Origin: a virus
Virus record (IMG/VR): IMGVR_UViG_3300029258_004337
Coordinates: 62,001 to 126,000 of that record
Direction: 5' to 3' (one strand)
Length of the DNA: 64,000 nt
The translations under genes and the position numbers were made by a program. The notes below the pieces were generated by a model. It did no database searches and was not told where the DNA came from. It saw nothing but the letters and a program-made list of their open reading frames with translations. This document shows, in pieces, positions 54,396-63,192 of the stretch. The first letter of the stretch is position 1. Every line of letters starts with the position of its first letter.

Positions 54396-54586
54396 GGGGC
54401 CTCCGTAGGGCAGTCGCAGTGGGCGCGGGTGGGCCCCTTCTTGCCGAGGGTGCCGCCGCAGGCTTCGCACGTAGGCGTAGGTTCGCGGCCCAGCAGGGCG
54501 TCGAACAGGTGAACGACGCCCGTCTGGTCCTTCTTGGTGCTGTCGAAGGCGATCTCGAGAGACCTGCCCTTGCTCTTGGCCTTCAT
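54392..54586 (-). CDS. small zinc-binding protein, 64 residues
   Basis: Basic start (MKAKSKGRSLEIAFDSTKKD) and CEACGGTLGKKGPTRAHCDC, a four-Cys zinc ribbon. It overlaps the NADAR gene by 4 bp and precedes it in the transcript. Function unknown. Confidence 0.5.
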   Translation of the reverse strand: MKAKSKGRSLEIAFDSTKKDQTGVVHLFDALLGREPTPTCEACGGTLGKKGPTRAHCDCPTEAP

Positions 54587-54942
54587 CAGCTCTCCCCCCG
54601 CCAGGCTCGGTAGGCCTTGCCCCGGTCACCGACATGGATGCCCGGGTTCCTGCTCCCGATGGACAGTCCGGCGTCGAACGCACGCTGCCGCTCGTCCTCG
54701 TGGAAGAAGCCGGCGCGGCGGAGGAACGCCTGCCCCACGGGGGAGCCGAGCCACTGCATGGCCGTTGCGACCACGAGCTCCTCCTCCGGGTTCGCCGGCA
54801 GCTGCTTGTTGGGGTCCGGACTGGTGAGGTACCCCGTGATGGCGCCGTCCCGGTTCACCTCCTTCCACGCGTCGTGCACGCGCTTCTCGGCGGGGTTGCT
54901 CTTCAGGCGGCGGGCGTGCATTCCCTTGTTGACGGTGCTCAT
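54586..54942 (-). CDS. hypothetical protein, 118 residues
   Basis: Basic N-terminus (KGMHARRLKSNPAEKRVHDAW), acidic linker, then helix (ELVVATAMQWLGSPVGQAFL). The ATG follows GGAGGACCTC. Not recognised. Confidence 0.5.
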   Translation of the reverse strand: MSTVNKGMHARRLKSNPAEKRVHDAWKEVNRDGAITGYLTSPDPNKQLPANPEEELVVATAMQWLGSPVGQAFLRRAGFFHEDERQRAFDAGLSIGSRNPGIHVGDRGKAYRAWRGES

Positions 54943-55979
54943 GAGGTCCTCCGGTCGAGGTCACCCAGCGGGTCCACGTGGCGAGGCAGGGACTCCTGCT
55001 TCTCGGCGTCGTCGTCCTGCAGGGTGGCGATGAGCTCGTCGAGGGTCAGGGTGCAGACCTCGTCGATCCAGTCGGCGACGAAGTACAGGCGGTTGCTGCC
55101 CTCGAGCACGCCGAACAGGATGGGGTCCTTGCGGCGCTCGATCTCCGCGTCCGTCTCCAGCCACGACTTCCCTTCGGGGTCGAAGTGCAGGACGACGTAG
55201 TTGTCGAAGATGCAGAGCTCGTCGCAGCGCTTCTTCTTCTCCAGGACCTCGTCCGGGATGTGGCGCACGAAGTTCGCCACCCAGTCGAGGCGCAGGCCCT
55301 TCTCGCACTTCCGCACGAACTCGCAGATCATGGCCTCCTCGAGGTAGGCCGCCTGGTCGATGGCCTTGAGCTGGAGCTCGGCCCGGACCACCTGCAGCTT
55401 GAACTCGAGCTCCTCCTTGAGCGCGACCTGCCCGGCCTCGGCGGCGCGGTCCAGGTAGGCCTCGACGCGGCGCGCGCCGTCGTCGAGCACCGCGAGCTCC
55501 TGGAGGCTGTTCTTGGAGCTCGCGAAGAACTCCTGCACGGTCCACTCCGGCACCCACTCGCCCAGGAGGCCGTCCATCGTGGTGGGGAGGCCGTCGCGCT
55601 GGCGGCGAGGGCTGATGGCGCGCAGGCAGCCGAACAGGAACCGCTGCCAGAAGGTGAGCTCGAACTGGCGCTCCATCATGTCGTTGAGGTGGCTGGCGTC
55701 CCCGGGCTCCATCTGGCGCAGCATCCACTGGCGCCCTGAGATCGGGCTCCCGACCTCCGTGTTCATGGACTGCCGGGAGGCGCGGTGACGCGGGCGACGA
55801 ACGCTCGATGCGCTCAGGGCACCTCCGAACATCATGGGTTCGCTGTTCCCGAAGCCTTCGGTGGCCTGGTCGTCTGCGGGTGCGGCGTGCTTGGGGAGGT
55901 TGCGGTCGACCTGGAACTTCTCGAAGATGCGCAGGCGCTCTCCGTCAGGGGTCAAGATCTGGTGGTTGGCACGGGACAT
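54939..55979 (-). CDS. hypothetical protein, 346 residues
   Basis: Mainly helical, charged protein; long coiled segments (RRVEAYLDRAAEAGQVALKE, EFKLQVVRAELQLKAIDQAA) follow an aromatic region (LTFWQRFLFGCLRAISPRRQ). The C-terminus is alpha/beta and acidic. The ATG at 55979 follows GAGGACCTG. Not recognised; the size and coils suggest a protein-interaction role. Confidence 0.5.
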   Translation of the reverse strand: MSRANHQILTPDGERLRIFEKFQVDRNLPKHAAPADDQATEGFGNSEPMMFGGALSASSVRRPRHRASRQSMNTEVGSPISGRQWMLRQMEPGDASHLNDMMERQFELTFWQRFLFGCLRAISPRRQRDGLPTTMDGLLGEWVPEWTVQEFFASSKNSLQELAVLDDGARRVEAYLDRAAEAGQVALKEELEFKLQVVRAELQLKAIDQAAYLEEAMICEFVRKCEKGLRLDWVANFVRHIPDEVLEKKKRCDELCIFDNYVVLHFDPEGKSWLETDAEIERRKDPILFGVLEGSNRLYFVADWIDEVCTLTLDELIATLQDDDAEKQESLPRHVDPLGDLDRRTS

Positions 55980-56284
55980 CAGGTCCTCTCGGTGAGTGGG
56001 TTGGTGGCGGAGCGGAGCCGCCGGTGCTGACGGTCGAGGGGGTAGCCCTCTCGGTCCATGTTCTGGCTCCACGCCTTGGCGTGGCGGTCGAGGTAGGCCC
56101 CGAGGGCCTGGTCGTCGCGCGGCTCGTCTGCATGGCCCAGGAGCCGTCTCAGCTCCGGGGCGTGCTCACGGGTGAGCCGGTAGCAGTGGAAGTTGCCCCT
56201 GAGGGGCCTCCCCTCCCGCACGATGCCTGCACCCTGCAGGATGCAGTACACGTGGTAGGGGTCGGTCTCGGGAAGGTCGTTCAC
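55979..56284 (-). CDS. hypothetical protein, 101 residues
   Basis: GTG start overlapping the upstream stop. VNDLPETDPYHVYCILQGAG, basic middle (REGRPLRGNFHCYRLTREHA) and helical end. Not recognised. Confidence 0.5.
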   Translation of the reverse strand: MNDLPETDPYHVYCILQGAGIVREGRPLRGNFHCYRLTREHAPELRRLLGHADEPRDDQALGAYLDRHAKAWSQNMDREGYPLDRQHRRLRSATNPLTERT

Positions 56285-56484
56285 AGGATCCCCCAGGTGT
56301 GGGTTGCGGTGGGCTCGGTCTTGATCTGCTCGGAGATCGGCATCCCCTTGGGCCAGCACTTCGCTCGCACTGGGACGGTGAAGCCGATCTTCTCGTCGTG
56401 GAGGTGCTCGACCTCGGTGTGTCCGAGGTCGGACCCATTCTCGTGGGCCCACTTCTTGATGGCTTCGAGCTGCGGGGCGGTCAT
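56281..56484 (-). CDS. hypothetical protein, 67 residues
   Basis: MTAPQLEAIKKWAHENGSDL then HLHDEKIGFTVPVRAKCWP. Small alpha/beta protein; the ATG overlaps the upstream stop. Not recognised. Confidence 0.5.
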   Translation of the reverse strand: MTAPQLEAIKKWAHENGSDLGHTEVEHLHDEKIGFTVPVRAKCWPKGMPISEQIKTEPTATHTWGIL

Positions 56485-56915
56485 GGGCTCTCCGGGGCCA
56501 CGCGGGTGAAGAGCGCGACGTCCTCGACCTTGACGACGTCGCTGGACTCGATGCTGGACTCGATGCCCGTCACCACCATCGTCTCCGGGTCGATGCCGTG
56601 CTCCTCGAAGGCGCGGTCCAGGGCGGCATCGAGCGCGCGGTCGTAGGCGTTCAGGCCTTCCTCGTCGCGCGCGTCCGGGTCGGGGAGGTCCTCGGCCTTG
56701 ACGGTGGCCTGGAGCTTGTACTTCCAGCCGGGTCCGTACTGGGGCGTGTCCGGCATCGGGTCGAGGGCCTCCTTCCTGGTGCACTCGGGCCCGAAGCGGA
56801 GGCACACGATCTTGCCGGCGTCGGCGCTGTCCAGCGCGACGTTCTGGTAGATGGCCCAGGTGCCGCCTCGCTCCTTGATGGTGCGGACGGTCTCGGCCTC
56901 GAGGGTGATGTTCAT
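56481..56915 (-). CDS. hypothetical acidic protein, 144 residues
   Basis: Strands at the N-terminus (MNITLEAETVRTIKERGGTW, DAGKIVCLRFGPECTRKEAL) and an acidic helical C-terminal half. AGATCCCCCG precedes the ATG, a weak site. Not recognised. Confidence 0.5.
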   Translation of the reverse strand: MNITLEAETVRTIKERGGTWAIYQNVALDSADAGKIVCLRFGPECTRKEALDPMPDTPQYGPGWKYKLQATVKAEDLPDPDARDEEGLNAYDRALDAALDRAFEEHGIDPETMVVTGIESSIESSDVVKVEDVALFTRVAPESP

Positions 56916-57556
56916 CGGGGGATCTCCAGCCCGTGCTTGCGGGCGTAGCGGGCGGCCGGAGCCAGCCCTGTGTCGGTGAAGCGGCCGATGAGCCGCCAGG
57001 CGTAGCAGTAGGCATCCCACATCTCGTCAGGCCAGTCCTCATCGTTGGAGACCAGCAGGCCTCGGTCGTAGGAGAGATTCCTGAATCCGGGGTTCTCGTG
57101 CGGGAGGTCCAGCTTCTCGTGCACGAGTCTCCACGCCGCAGCGCGCGCCCGGAAGTCCTGTAGGCAGTCGACCGGGTACTCGAGGTAGGTGCACTTCTTG
57201 TCGGAGTGAGGGCAGCCCCCGGGGTCTGCAGGCTTTGCCCCAACACTCCCGCCACGTACCCACGCCTCCCGGGCCCGGGAGGCCGCGAACCAACGAGAGA
57301 AGGACAGCAGAGCGCGGCCCAGATCGGGGTCCAGCGGCTTCCATCCGGAAGTGTCCCGGGTCCATGTGAGGGGGCTGCGGTTACCGTGAGCAGTCCACCG
57401 AAGGCGGAAGACTGGACGCTCTCGCAGGTTCCCGAGCGCCCACGTGTAGTGGGCGGCGTCGGGACGACACGATTCGCCCCAGCGGGCAGGGTCTTCCATG
57501 ACGCGCAGGGTCTTCTCGTTGGAGTACAGACGGCCAGGAGAGGTGTCTATGCCCAT
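56912..57556 (-). CDS. hypothetical protein, 214 residues
   Basis: Aromatic and Arg-rich (AHYTWALGNLRERPVFRLRW, ALLSFSRWFAASRAREAW) with Cys residues GGCPHSDKKCTYLEYPVDCL. The C-terminal part is helical. The start overlaps the upstream stop; AGGACCTGTACTG is upstream. Not recognised. Confidence 0.5.
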   Translation of the reverse strand: MGIDTSPGRLYSNEKTLRVMEDPARWGESCRPDAAHYTWALGNLRERPVFRLRWTAHGNRSPLTWTRDTSGWKPLDPDLGRALLSFSRWFAASRAREAWVRGGSVGAKPADPGGCPHSDKKCTYLEYPVDCLQDFRARAAAWRLVHEKLDLPHENPGFRNLSYDRGLLVSNDEDWPDEMWDAYCYAWRLIGRFTDTGLAPAARYARKHGLEIPR

Positions 57557-58071
57557 CAGTACAGGTCCTCCGAGTAGAGCTGCTCGGCACCGCCACGGCG
57601 GTGCACCTCGTCCCAGTTGAGCTGGTCGGCGGCCTTGGCGATCTGGAAGCCCTCGACCCGGTCGACCCAGCGGTTGTCGCTGGTGAGGAAGCCCTGCTTC
57701 TCGATCTTGCGGAAGTCGGGCCAGCTCGCGTCGCCCACCAGGTAGCCGGTGGCCGGGTAGATGGAGCTGTGGCGGTGGCCAGCCACGACGACGCCGTTGG
57801 GGACGTTCACCGGCTGGTGCGCGACCGTGGTCGCCGTCGGGTACCAGTTCGCCGCGCACAGGATGTAGGGCGGGTCGGGGTCTCCCTCCTCCTCGATCCA
57901 GCGCTCTTCGAGGCGTTCGCGCAGGGTCAGCGCGGCGTCGCCGGCGAGGGACAGGGGGAAGGAGGAGGCGACGTCCTCGAGGAACTCGTCTCGGTGCTCT
58001 TCAGGCAGGTCCTCGGCGACGTCGACGAGGGCGTCGGCCAGGCGGTCGATCTTCTTGGTGGTGGTGGTCAC
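57556..58071 (-). CDS. hypothetical protein, 171 residues
   Basis: GTG start after GGAGAACCTCCC. Acidic helical N-terminus (DRLADALVDVAEDLPEEHRD), then a beta region with His (NGVVVAGHRHSSIYPATGYL). Not recognised. Confidence 0.5.
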   Translation of the reverse strand: MTTTTKKIDRLADALVDVAEDLPEEHRDEFLEDVASSFPLSLAGDAALTLRERLEERWIEEEGDPDPPYILCAANWYPTATTVAHQPVNVPNGVVVAGHRHSSIYPATGYLVGDASWPDFRKIEKQGFLTSDNRWVDRVEGFQIAKAADQLNWDEVHRRGGAEQLYSEDLY

Positions 58072-58664
58072 GGGAGGTTCTCCTCGGCAGCGATGCGCGC
58101 CGCCTCTGTGTTGGGGTCGAGCAGTTGGGTGAGCTCGGCGTGCAGGTCCCGCACCTTCCGGGCGGTCGATGCGTTGACCTGGTCCTTCTTGATCTGCAGG
58201 GCGGGGTGCCGGGCCGTGGATCCCAGGCGTCGAGCGAGCTCGGCCTTGCTCCACCCCCGCTTCAGCAGGTCGCGGAGCAGCCGCCACGTAGGCGCTGCGT
58301 CGATGCGGTCGCCGTCCAGGGGCTCCCGCTTCGTCGGGACAGCGAGGATGGCCTCGCTCGTCTCCTTGCGGCACTGGGTCTGGGTGCCTCCGCTGATCTT
58401 CTGCAGCGTGGAGTCTGCAACCCCGCACTGCGCGTGCACCCACCGGCGTCCGATGCCGAGCTTCGACAGCTTCAGCAGGTGGGTGCGCGCGGGGCCGGCG
58501 TCGACGAGCGGGTTGCCTCCGTGCCAGATCCGCTTCTTCATCATCGTGTGGTAGTAGGCGGTGTTTGCAGCCCTGCAACTGTCGCAGCGACAGCCGCGGA
58601 CGTACCTCGCCCGCGTGCCGTGCTCGAAGTGGCAGTCCGCGAGGCTGTCGTGTCGTGGGCTCAC
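58068..58664 (-). CDS. actinophage-type double HTH regulator
   Basis: A 198-residue basic protein; the GTG at 58664 follows CCGGAGACGCC. HGTRARYVRGCRCDSCRAAN (residues about 12-31) is a Cys3 motif I associate with actinobacterial phage and plasmid proteins. Two HTH units follow: HLLKLSKLGIGRRWVHAQCG with VADSTLQKISGG, and LLRDLLKRGWSKAELARRLG. The layout suggests a sequence-specific DNA-binding regulator. This gene is a main reason to infer an actinobacterial host. Confidence 0.65.
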   Translation of the reverse strand: MSPRHDSLADCHFEHGTRARYVRGCRCDSCRAANTAYYHTMMKKRIWHGGNPLVDAGPARTHLLKLSKLGIGRRWVHAQCGVADSTLQKISGGTQTQCRKETSEAILAVPTKREPLDGDRIDAAPTWRLLRDLLKRGWSKAELARRLGSTARHPALQIKKDQVNASTARKVRDLHAELTQLLDPNTEAARIAAEENLP

Positions 58665-59143
58665 GGCGTCTCCGGCTTCTGCGGCACCCTCCCGCACCAC
58701 GGGCAGCGCCTGATGTGAACGAAGCGACCCTCGACAGGGTCGTCCGCGTGGCGCAAGACCCAGATGCGGGCAGTGCCGCTCCAGACCTCAACAGGGATGC
58801 GCTCGACGATGACGCCGCGGTCGGCGATGGCTCGCTTCATCTCGCGGCAGCAGTAGCCTCGAGCGGCGTCCCCCTGCTTCCGCCGCTCCCGGCTGACGGC
58901 CTTCGTGCCCGTCAGCCCCCACTTCAGCGCGTGGTAGGTGCACGGCACGAAGCCGTCAGCGATGGCGTACCTCGGATCCAGCAGCTTGCGTACCCGGTAC
59001 ACCTTGCCGGTAGTGACTCCCGGCACGCGCATGACGAGGTCGAACGCCGCCTGGTCTGCGATGAACTGCGCGCGGCAGCAGGGAGGGAAGCCGTGCTTGG
59101 CCCCCTCCTGCCACTCCCGTCTCGCAGACTCACGAAGTCCCAT
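58661..59143 (-). CDS. hypothetical Cys-rich protein, 160 residues
   Basis: FPPCCRAQFIADQAAFDLVM, CTYHALKWGLTGTKAVSRER, YCCREMKRAIADRGVIVERI and RRCPWCGRVPQ: paired Cys at both ends suggest zinc or iron binding, with a C-terminal CPWCG ribbon. GGAGGTGGTGC precedes the ATG. Not recognised. Confidence 0.5.
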   Translation of the reverse strand: MGLRESARREWQEGAKHGFPPCCRAQFIADQAAFDLVMRVPGVTTGKVYRVRKLLDPRYAIADGFVPCTYHALKWGLTGTKAVSRERRKQGDAARGYCCREMKRAIADRGVIVERIPVEVWSGTARIWVLRHADDPVEGRFVHIRRCPWCGRVPQKPETP

Positions 59144-59387
59144 GCACCACCTCCACCTTGACCTTCTTGGGGTAGCCTCGCATCGCCCGCCAGGGTCCTC
59201 CGGCGAAAGGGAGGCGTCCCCGATCGGTCCACGGGTACTGCCCCCACTGGATGTGCATCCCACCGCGCTTGGTGGCTGCCCGCTCGAGGTCGGGGGCCGA
59301 CATCCCAGCCGCGAGCAAGAAGTCGAGCCCATGCACGAACCCGTTGACGTCTACGTCGAGCGAGCGGTACGCCTCCAGGGGCGTCAT
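59130..59387 (-). CDS. hypothetical protein, 85 residues
   Basis: Helical N-terminus (MTPLEAYRSLDVDVNGFVHG, LLAAGMSAPDLERAATKRGG), aromatic loop and a basic strand end (YPKKVKVEVVHGT). Overlaps the next gene by 14 bp. Not recognised. Confidence 0.5.
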   Translation of the reverse strand: MTPLEAYRSLDVDVNGFVHGLDFLLAAGMSAPDLERAATKRGGMHIQWGQYPWTDRGRLPFAGGPWRAMRGYPKKVKVEVVHGTS

Positions 59388-59785
59388 GACAGGGCCCGCG
59401 CGACGCGCTCCAGCGCCTTGGCGTGATGCCACCCTGACGCCTCCCACCCGAGCCTCTCGGTGAAGACGAGGAGCGGGCGCCAGCTGTGGACGATGTTGCC
59501 TTCGCCGTCGATGGCGTGGGCCGTCCACAGGTCGTGCTTCAGCGAGACAGGGCGCACCTCCATCCTGGCGTGGATGATGTGGCCCTCCCTCTGGACGCCG
59601 AACGGGTAGGGCACGTAGACCCTCATGCCCGGCACCAGGTCCTTGCTGCGCGTGAGGGGCCGGCACTCGCTGGCGGGCTTGTCTTCGCACGCCTTCAGGC
59701 AGAACGTACCGACGGCCTGCTCCGTGATGAACTCGTCGTCGGGCCAGGGGTCGCCGCCGCAGCGGGTGTGGACGTGGTCGCTCAT
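59384..59785 (-). CDS. hypothetical protein, 133 residues
   Basis: Cys/His-containing N-terminus (HTRCGGDPWPDDEF, GTFCLKACEDKPASECRPL) and a beta-rich second half (GMRVYVPYPFGVQREGHIIH). The ATG follows GAGGAGTCCTGACC, directly downstream of the HD gene. Not recognised. Confidence 0.5.
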   Translation of the reverse strand: MSDHVHTRCGGDPWPDDEFITEQAVGTFCLKACEDKPASECRPLTRSKDLVPGMRVYVPYPFGVQREGHIIHARMEVRPVSLKHDLWTAHAIDGEGNIVHSWRPLLVFTERLGWEASGWHHAKALERVARALS

Positions 59786-59787
59786 GG

Positions 59788-60606
59788 TCAGGACTCCTCG
59801 GTGGAGGTGAGGTACTCGGTCAGGCGACCGTTCATGGAGATGCCCCAGCCGGTGCCGGGACGTGCGGGGCAGACCTGCTGCAGGACAGCCATCCGGCGTT
59901 CCGCCTCGCGGAAGCCATCCTCGACCCACTCCTTGGTGTTGTCGATGGCCTCATCGCCCTCGAGTGGTCCACCCATGGCGGCGACGGCGCGGTCGGCCAG
60001 GTCATCGAACAGGAGGACGAACAGCTGCTCGAACTCGGGGTACTCGGCCAGCAGCTTGGCGCGCTGAAGGGTGAGCGCTTCTCGCAGGCCCTCGGCGTCG
60101 TCGCCCTGGTGCCGGACGGTGACGCCGTAGTTGAGCGTGTGCGTGACCTTGGGCAGCATCTTGTCCATGAGACGGACGAAGCGCGCCTCGGGGACTTCCT
60201 GGGCCTCGTAGGCCTTGATGGCGTCCACCATCCAGGAGGCGACGTCGTGGAAGCGGTGCTCGATGCGCGCCAGTGCGCGAGCCTCCCGGGCGTCCTTCTC
60301 CTCCGCCGCGGCATCGTCGATGCGGTAGCTGGGCGTGTCGCCGGCGTAGCCTTCGACCAGGTCGTGCACGAGAGCGAACCTCGTCACCTTCGGCACGTCC
60401 AGAAGCGGCAGATCCCACACCTCCGGTTCCGCGCCATTGAGCTCGATGGCGGCCGTGGTCGCCAGGAGCTGCAGCATGACGGTGTGGTCGGAGTCGGTCT
60501 CGGGCCGGACCCCGTCGGGGTGGAAGGTGATGCGCTCGACGCGGCTGAACTGCATCGAGTAGTTGGCCAGCGCGATGAGGCCGGTGAGGAAGGGGTTGTC
60601 GTCCAT
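59788..60606 (-). CDS. HD-domain phosphohydrolase (YfbR-like)
   Basis: A 272-residue protein. TDSDHTVMLQLLA supplies the first His (H41), and FALVHDLVEGYAGDT the HD pair (H81, D82) with the downstream GDT typical of YfbR/HDDC2-type 5'-deoxynucleotidases. A further Asp later in the domain is expected; LMDKMLP near residue 147 is a candidate. Such enzymes dephosphorylate deoxynucleoside monophosphates, so a role in phage nucleotide metabolism is likely. The C-terminal about 80 residues are a helical extension. Motif core intact. Confidence 0.7.
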   Translation of the reverse strand: MDDNPFLTGLIALANYSMQFSRVERITFHPDGVRPETDSDHTVMLQLLATTAAIELNGAEPEVWDLPLLDVPKVTRFALVHDLVEGYAGDTPSYRIDDAAAEEKDAREARALARIEHRFHDVASWMVDAIKAYEAQEVPEARFVRLMDKMLPKVTHTLNYGVTVRHQGDDAEGLREALTLQRAKLLAEYPEFEQLFVLLFDDLADRAVAAMGGPLEGDEAIDNTKEWVEDGFREAERRMAVLQQVCPARPGTGWGISMNGRLTEYLTSTEES

Positions 60607-60863
60607 CAGAAGTTCCCTTGGTAGCCGCCGGAGTCCCGGCGTCGAAGTTCGGTGAGGTGTTCGCGGTCGTAGGCCGCGTCGGAGTTGGCCTTGCTGAGCT
60701 GCTGCTCGAGCTGCTTGATGCGGGAGATGAGCTGGCCCCGCGACCAGTCGTCGAACCGGCCCAGGTCAGGCTTGAGCGGGCTCTCGGGTCCGGCGCCGGA
60801 CGGCACGAGGTCTTCTCGCCCGACTGGGCCGTCGTCGGCAGCGAGACGGTCGTAGTCCCCCAT
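60606..60863 (-). CDS. hypothetical coiled protein, 85 residues
   Basis: Acidic start and a C-terminal coiled coil (RGQLISRIKQLEQQLSKANS). Its stop shares a base with the HD gene start. Not recognised. Confidence 0.5.
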   Translation of the reverse strand: MGDYDRLAADDGPVGREDLVPSGAGPESPLKPDLGRFDDWSRGQLISRIKQLEQQLSKANSDAAYDREHLTELRRRDSGGYQGNF

Positions 60864-61075
60864 CAGTCCCACCCCCGCTCGATGGCGAGCCACTCGGTGA
60901 TGGTGATGGTGCCGGTGTCGCCCTCCTCCGGGATCTCGGAGCGGTCGATGACCTGGCTCAGCGGCAGCCACACCGGCTCGTCTCCGAGCTGCTCGCTGGA
61001 GATCTTGATCGAGGTGGGCCGCTCGTGCATCAGCAGGGCGTCGCAGATCTCGAAGGGTTCGTCTCGTCGTGCCAT
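60863..61075 (-). CDS. hypothetical protein, 70 residues
   Basis: MARRDEPFEICDALLMHERP, strands (TSIKISSEQLGDEPVWLPLS, GTITITEWLAIERGW). GAGGAGAACG precedes the ATG. Not recognised. Confidence 0.5.
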   Translation of the reverse strand: MARRDEPFEICDALLMHERPTSIKISSEQLGDEPVWLPLSQVIDRSEIPEEGDTGTITITEWLAIERGWD

Positions 61076-61097
61076 CGTTCTTCTCCTCGGGTTGTGT

Positions 61098-61121
61098 CCC
61101 ACAGAGCTCCCGCTCCGTGGG
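61098..61121 (-). terminator. hairpin between operon genes
   Basis: CCCACAGAGC (61098-61107) pairs with GCTCCGTGGG (61112-61121) with one A-C mismatch and a TCCC loop, in the 59-bp gap between the genes ending at 61135 and starting at 61075. Could attenuate the long operon or mark an mRNA end. Confidence 0.4.
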
Positions 61122-61134
61122 TAGGCGTAGCGGG

Positions 61135-61965
61135 TCACCAGGCGCTCTTCCGCTGCTCGCGGTAGCTGCGCCCCGCATCGTCGGGGTCGTCCTCCCCTTC
61201 CCCGCGCTCCCAGGCGTCGAGGTGAGCGGCCGAGATGAGGTAGGAACGTCCGCCCTTCGGCCAGCGCCACGGGTCCGTCTGCTCCACCATCAGGTTCTCC
61301 GGGGTCGAGTAGTGCGCGAGCACCGTGAGGCTCACCTCGCCGCGCCGGATGACCTCGCCCTTCCGGCTGGGGTGGGCCTCCAGGAGGCAGGGCTCTGTCC
61401 AGTCCTCCCAGGGCCAGGTGATCTCGTAGGAGGTAGCCTCGCTGGCCAGGACCATGTCCTCGGCCCACGCGGTGACGTGGTCCTGCCCGTACAGGCAGTC
61501 GCAGCGGTCTTCGCGCTTCCCGTTGATGTAGACCTCGGCGTCGTAGACATCGCCGTTGCACCAGGCGGTGTAGATCTCGATCTCGGCGCGCGCGACTCCC
61601 TCCAGGTAGTTGGCCGCGTCATCCTCAACGACTGCGTCCAGGGCGTCGTCGTCGAGATGGAGAACGAGGACGCCGGCGACGCGTGCTCCGTCCCACTGGT
61701 CGACGCTGCCGCCGGCGAGGAACCACCGGCAGCGGCCGTGCTCCTCGTAGGACAGGACGTAGGCCAGGCCGGCGTCGAACTTGGCGCGGAGATCCTTGTT
61801 GAGGATGGTCGGGTTGCCCTCGTCGTCGGGGGGCCCGAGGCCGAGCTCCTCCGGGTCCTTGAACGAGGCGTGTCGCCGGTTGAAGGAGTAGACGATGAAG
61901 CGCCCGTCCTCGACGGGGTTCCGCTGGAAGGCGCAGTTGGTGACGTGGATGAGTGCGGCGGTCAT
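61135..61965 (-). CDS. hypothetical protein, 276 residues
   Basis: Acidic, beta-rich protein (VAGVLVLHLDDDALDAVVED, RAEIEIYTAWCNGDVYDAEV, VSLTVLAHYSTPENLMVEQT) with a small Cys pair (RCDCLYGQ). AAGGAGCCCTCGCC precedes the ATG. Not recognised. Confidence 0.5.
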   Translation of the reverse strand: MTAALIHVTNCAFQRNPVEDGRFIVYSFNRRHASFKDPEELGLGPPDDEGNPTILNKDLRAKFDAGLAYVLSYEEHGRCRWFLAGGSVDQWDGARVAGVLVLHLDDDALDAVVEDDAANYLEGVARAEIEIYTAWCNGDVYDAEVYINGKREDRCDCLYGQDHVTAWAEDMVLASEATSYEITWPWEDWTEPCLLEAHPSRKGEVIRRGEVSLTVLAHYSTPENLMVEQTDPWRWPKGGRSYLISAAHLDAWERGEGEDDPDDAGRSYREQRKSAW

Positions 61966-62408
61966 GGCGAGGGCTCCTTGAGGAGGGTGCGGAGGATCCG
62001 CGCAGCGCGCGGGTCGGCGTGGGCTTGGGCGACGATGTCCTTGGCGCGGCCCGTGGACTTGAGGAACTCGGCGAGCTGCCGGTACGTCCGGCTCTCTTCC
62101 TCAAAGCACTCCTGAACGAAGTTGATGGCGCAGTGAGCGGCGTCCTTCGCGTCCTCGCCCATGTCGTCGAGCTTGATGCGCTTGCCCCAGTTTCGGAAGC
62201 GGTGGACGAGGGCGTTGCCCCAGTCCCTGGCGTCGAGCTCGACGTGGAGCCCGATGCCGCAGCTGGGGTGGTAGGGAACCCGGTTGAAGGACAGGGCCAC
62301 GCGCCAGGGGCCTCGGTGCTCCCGCACCGAGTAGGGGCGGCTGTCCACCAGGAAGTAGCGGTCGGCACCCCCCTCGGGGTGGTCGAACAGGCGGAATCGT
62401 GCAGGCAT
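61962..62408 (-). CDS. hypothetical protein, 148 residues
   Basis: MPARFRLFDHPEGGADRYFL, basic middle (SVREHRGPWRVALSFNRVPY), then helices (AINFVQECFEEESRTYRQLA). The ATG shares a base with the upstream stop. Not recognised. Confidence 0.5.
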   Translation of the reverse strand: MPARFRLFDHPEGGADRYFLVDSRPYSVREHRGPWRVALSFNRVPYHPSCGIGLHVELDARDWGNALVHRFRNWGKRIKLDDMGEDAKDAAHCAINFVQECFEEESRTYRQLAEFLKSTGRAKDIVAQAHADPRAARILRTLLKEPSP

Positions 62409-62737
62409 CAGTCCCCTCCAGGGTGGTCCGGGTGCTTCTTCATCGAGGCGGTGAGGTTGCGGATCCTGCGGCGCGTGGTCTCGGTGACGGCACCGGAGGC
62501 GAGCTCGGCGCGACGCGTGTACATCTCCCGCCAGGTGGAGCCGTCGGGCGGGAAGCCCGTGCTCCACTTCGCCTCGTGCACGCTGTCGACGGGGGCATCC
62601 GTGGTGTCCACGAAGGACGCCCCCACCAAGAGCTGGCCGCGGAACCGGTCGCCCACCTGCTTGACGAGGGCCGCGTTCACGCAGGCAGTGGGGTAGGTGG
62701 CCACCGTGTCGATGACCTTCGTGTCGTTCCAGCTCAT
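62408..62737 (-). CDS. hypothetical protein, 109 residues
   Basis: MSWNDTKVIDTVATYPTACV then GDRFRGQLLVGASFVDTTDA and a basic C-terminal helix (AVTETTRRRIRNLTASMKKH). The ATG overlaps the upstream stop; CGGAGGAAGA lies before it. Not recognised. Confidence 0.5.
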   Translation of the reverse strand: MSWNDTKVIDTVATYPTACVNAALVKQVGDRFRGQLLVGASFVDTTDAPVDSVHEAKWSTGFPPDGSTWREMYTRRAELASGAVTETTRRRIRNLTASMKKHPDHPGGD

Positions 62738-63192
62738 TCTTCCTCCGTTGCGGGGCCGAGGCGGAAGGGGTTCTCCACGTGCTCCGCGACGCCGTCCGGC
62801 ACCGGAAGCTCCTGCCCCTTCTTGAACCGCTTGGTGTCGAAGGGCGCTTCGAGGGGACCATCATCCCGCCAGCACACCCCGTGGCCCATCGAGCTCATCA
62901 TCGCGCCGTGCGCCCATGCGGCGGGGTCTCGCTCGGCCTTGTGCAGGACGTAGAAGGGCGCCACGCCCCAGGCGTTCGTGTAGCTCTGGTAGACCTGGCC
63001 GGCGGTGATGAGCGCCTCCTCCCACGCCTCGCCGTTGCTGGGCGGGTCGTCGACGGTGGTCATCCAGTCCTGCCGCGCCCCCGCCGCCTGGTCGTCGGCG
63101 TCGAAGGCGTCGTCGGTGTCGTCGTGGGCGTCGGCCATCCAGCACACGTAGAGCGTGCGGGCCATGGCGACGCAGAGTTGGGTGTCGTTCAT
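62734..63192 (-). CDS. hypothetical acidic protein, 152 residues
   Basis: Helical N-terminus (DTQLCVAMARTLYVCWMADA) running into an acidic Asp-rich loop (HDDTDDAFDADDQAAG), then an aromatic helical region (EALITAGQVYQSYTNAWGVA). GGAGGAAGC precedes the ATG. Not recognised. Confidence 0.5.
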   Translation of the reverse strand: MNDTQLCVAMARTLYVCWMADAHDDTDDAFDADDQAAGARQDWMTTVDDPPSNGEAWEEALITAGQVYQSYTNAWGVAPFYVLHKAERDPAAWAHGAMMSSMGHGVCWRDDGPLEAPFDTKRFKKGQELPVPDGVAEHVENPFRLGPATEEE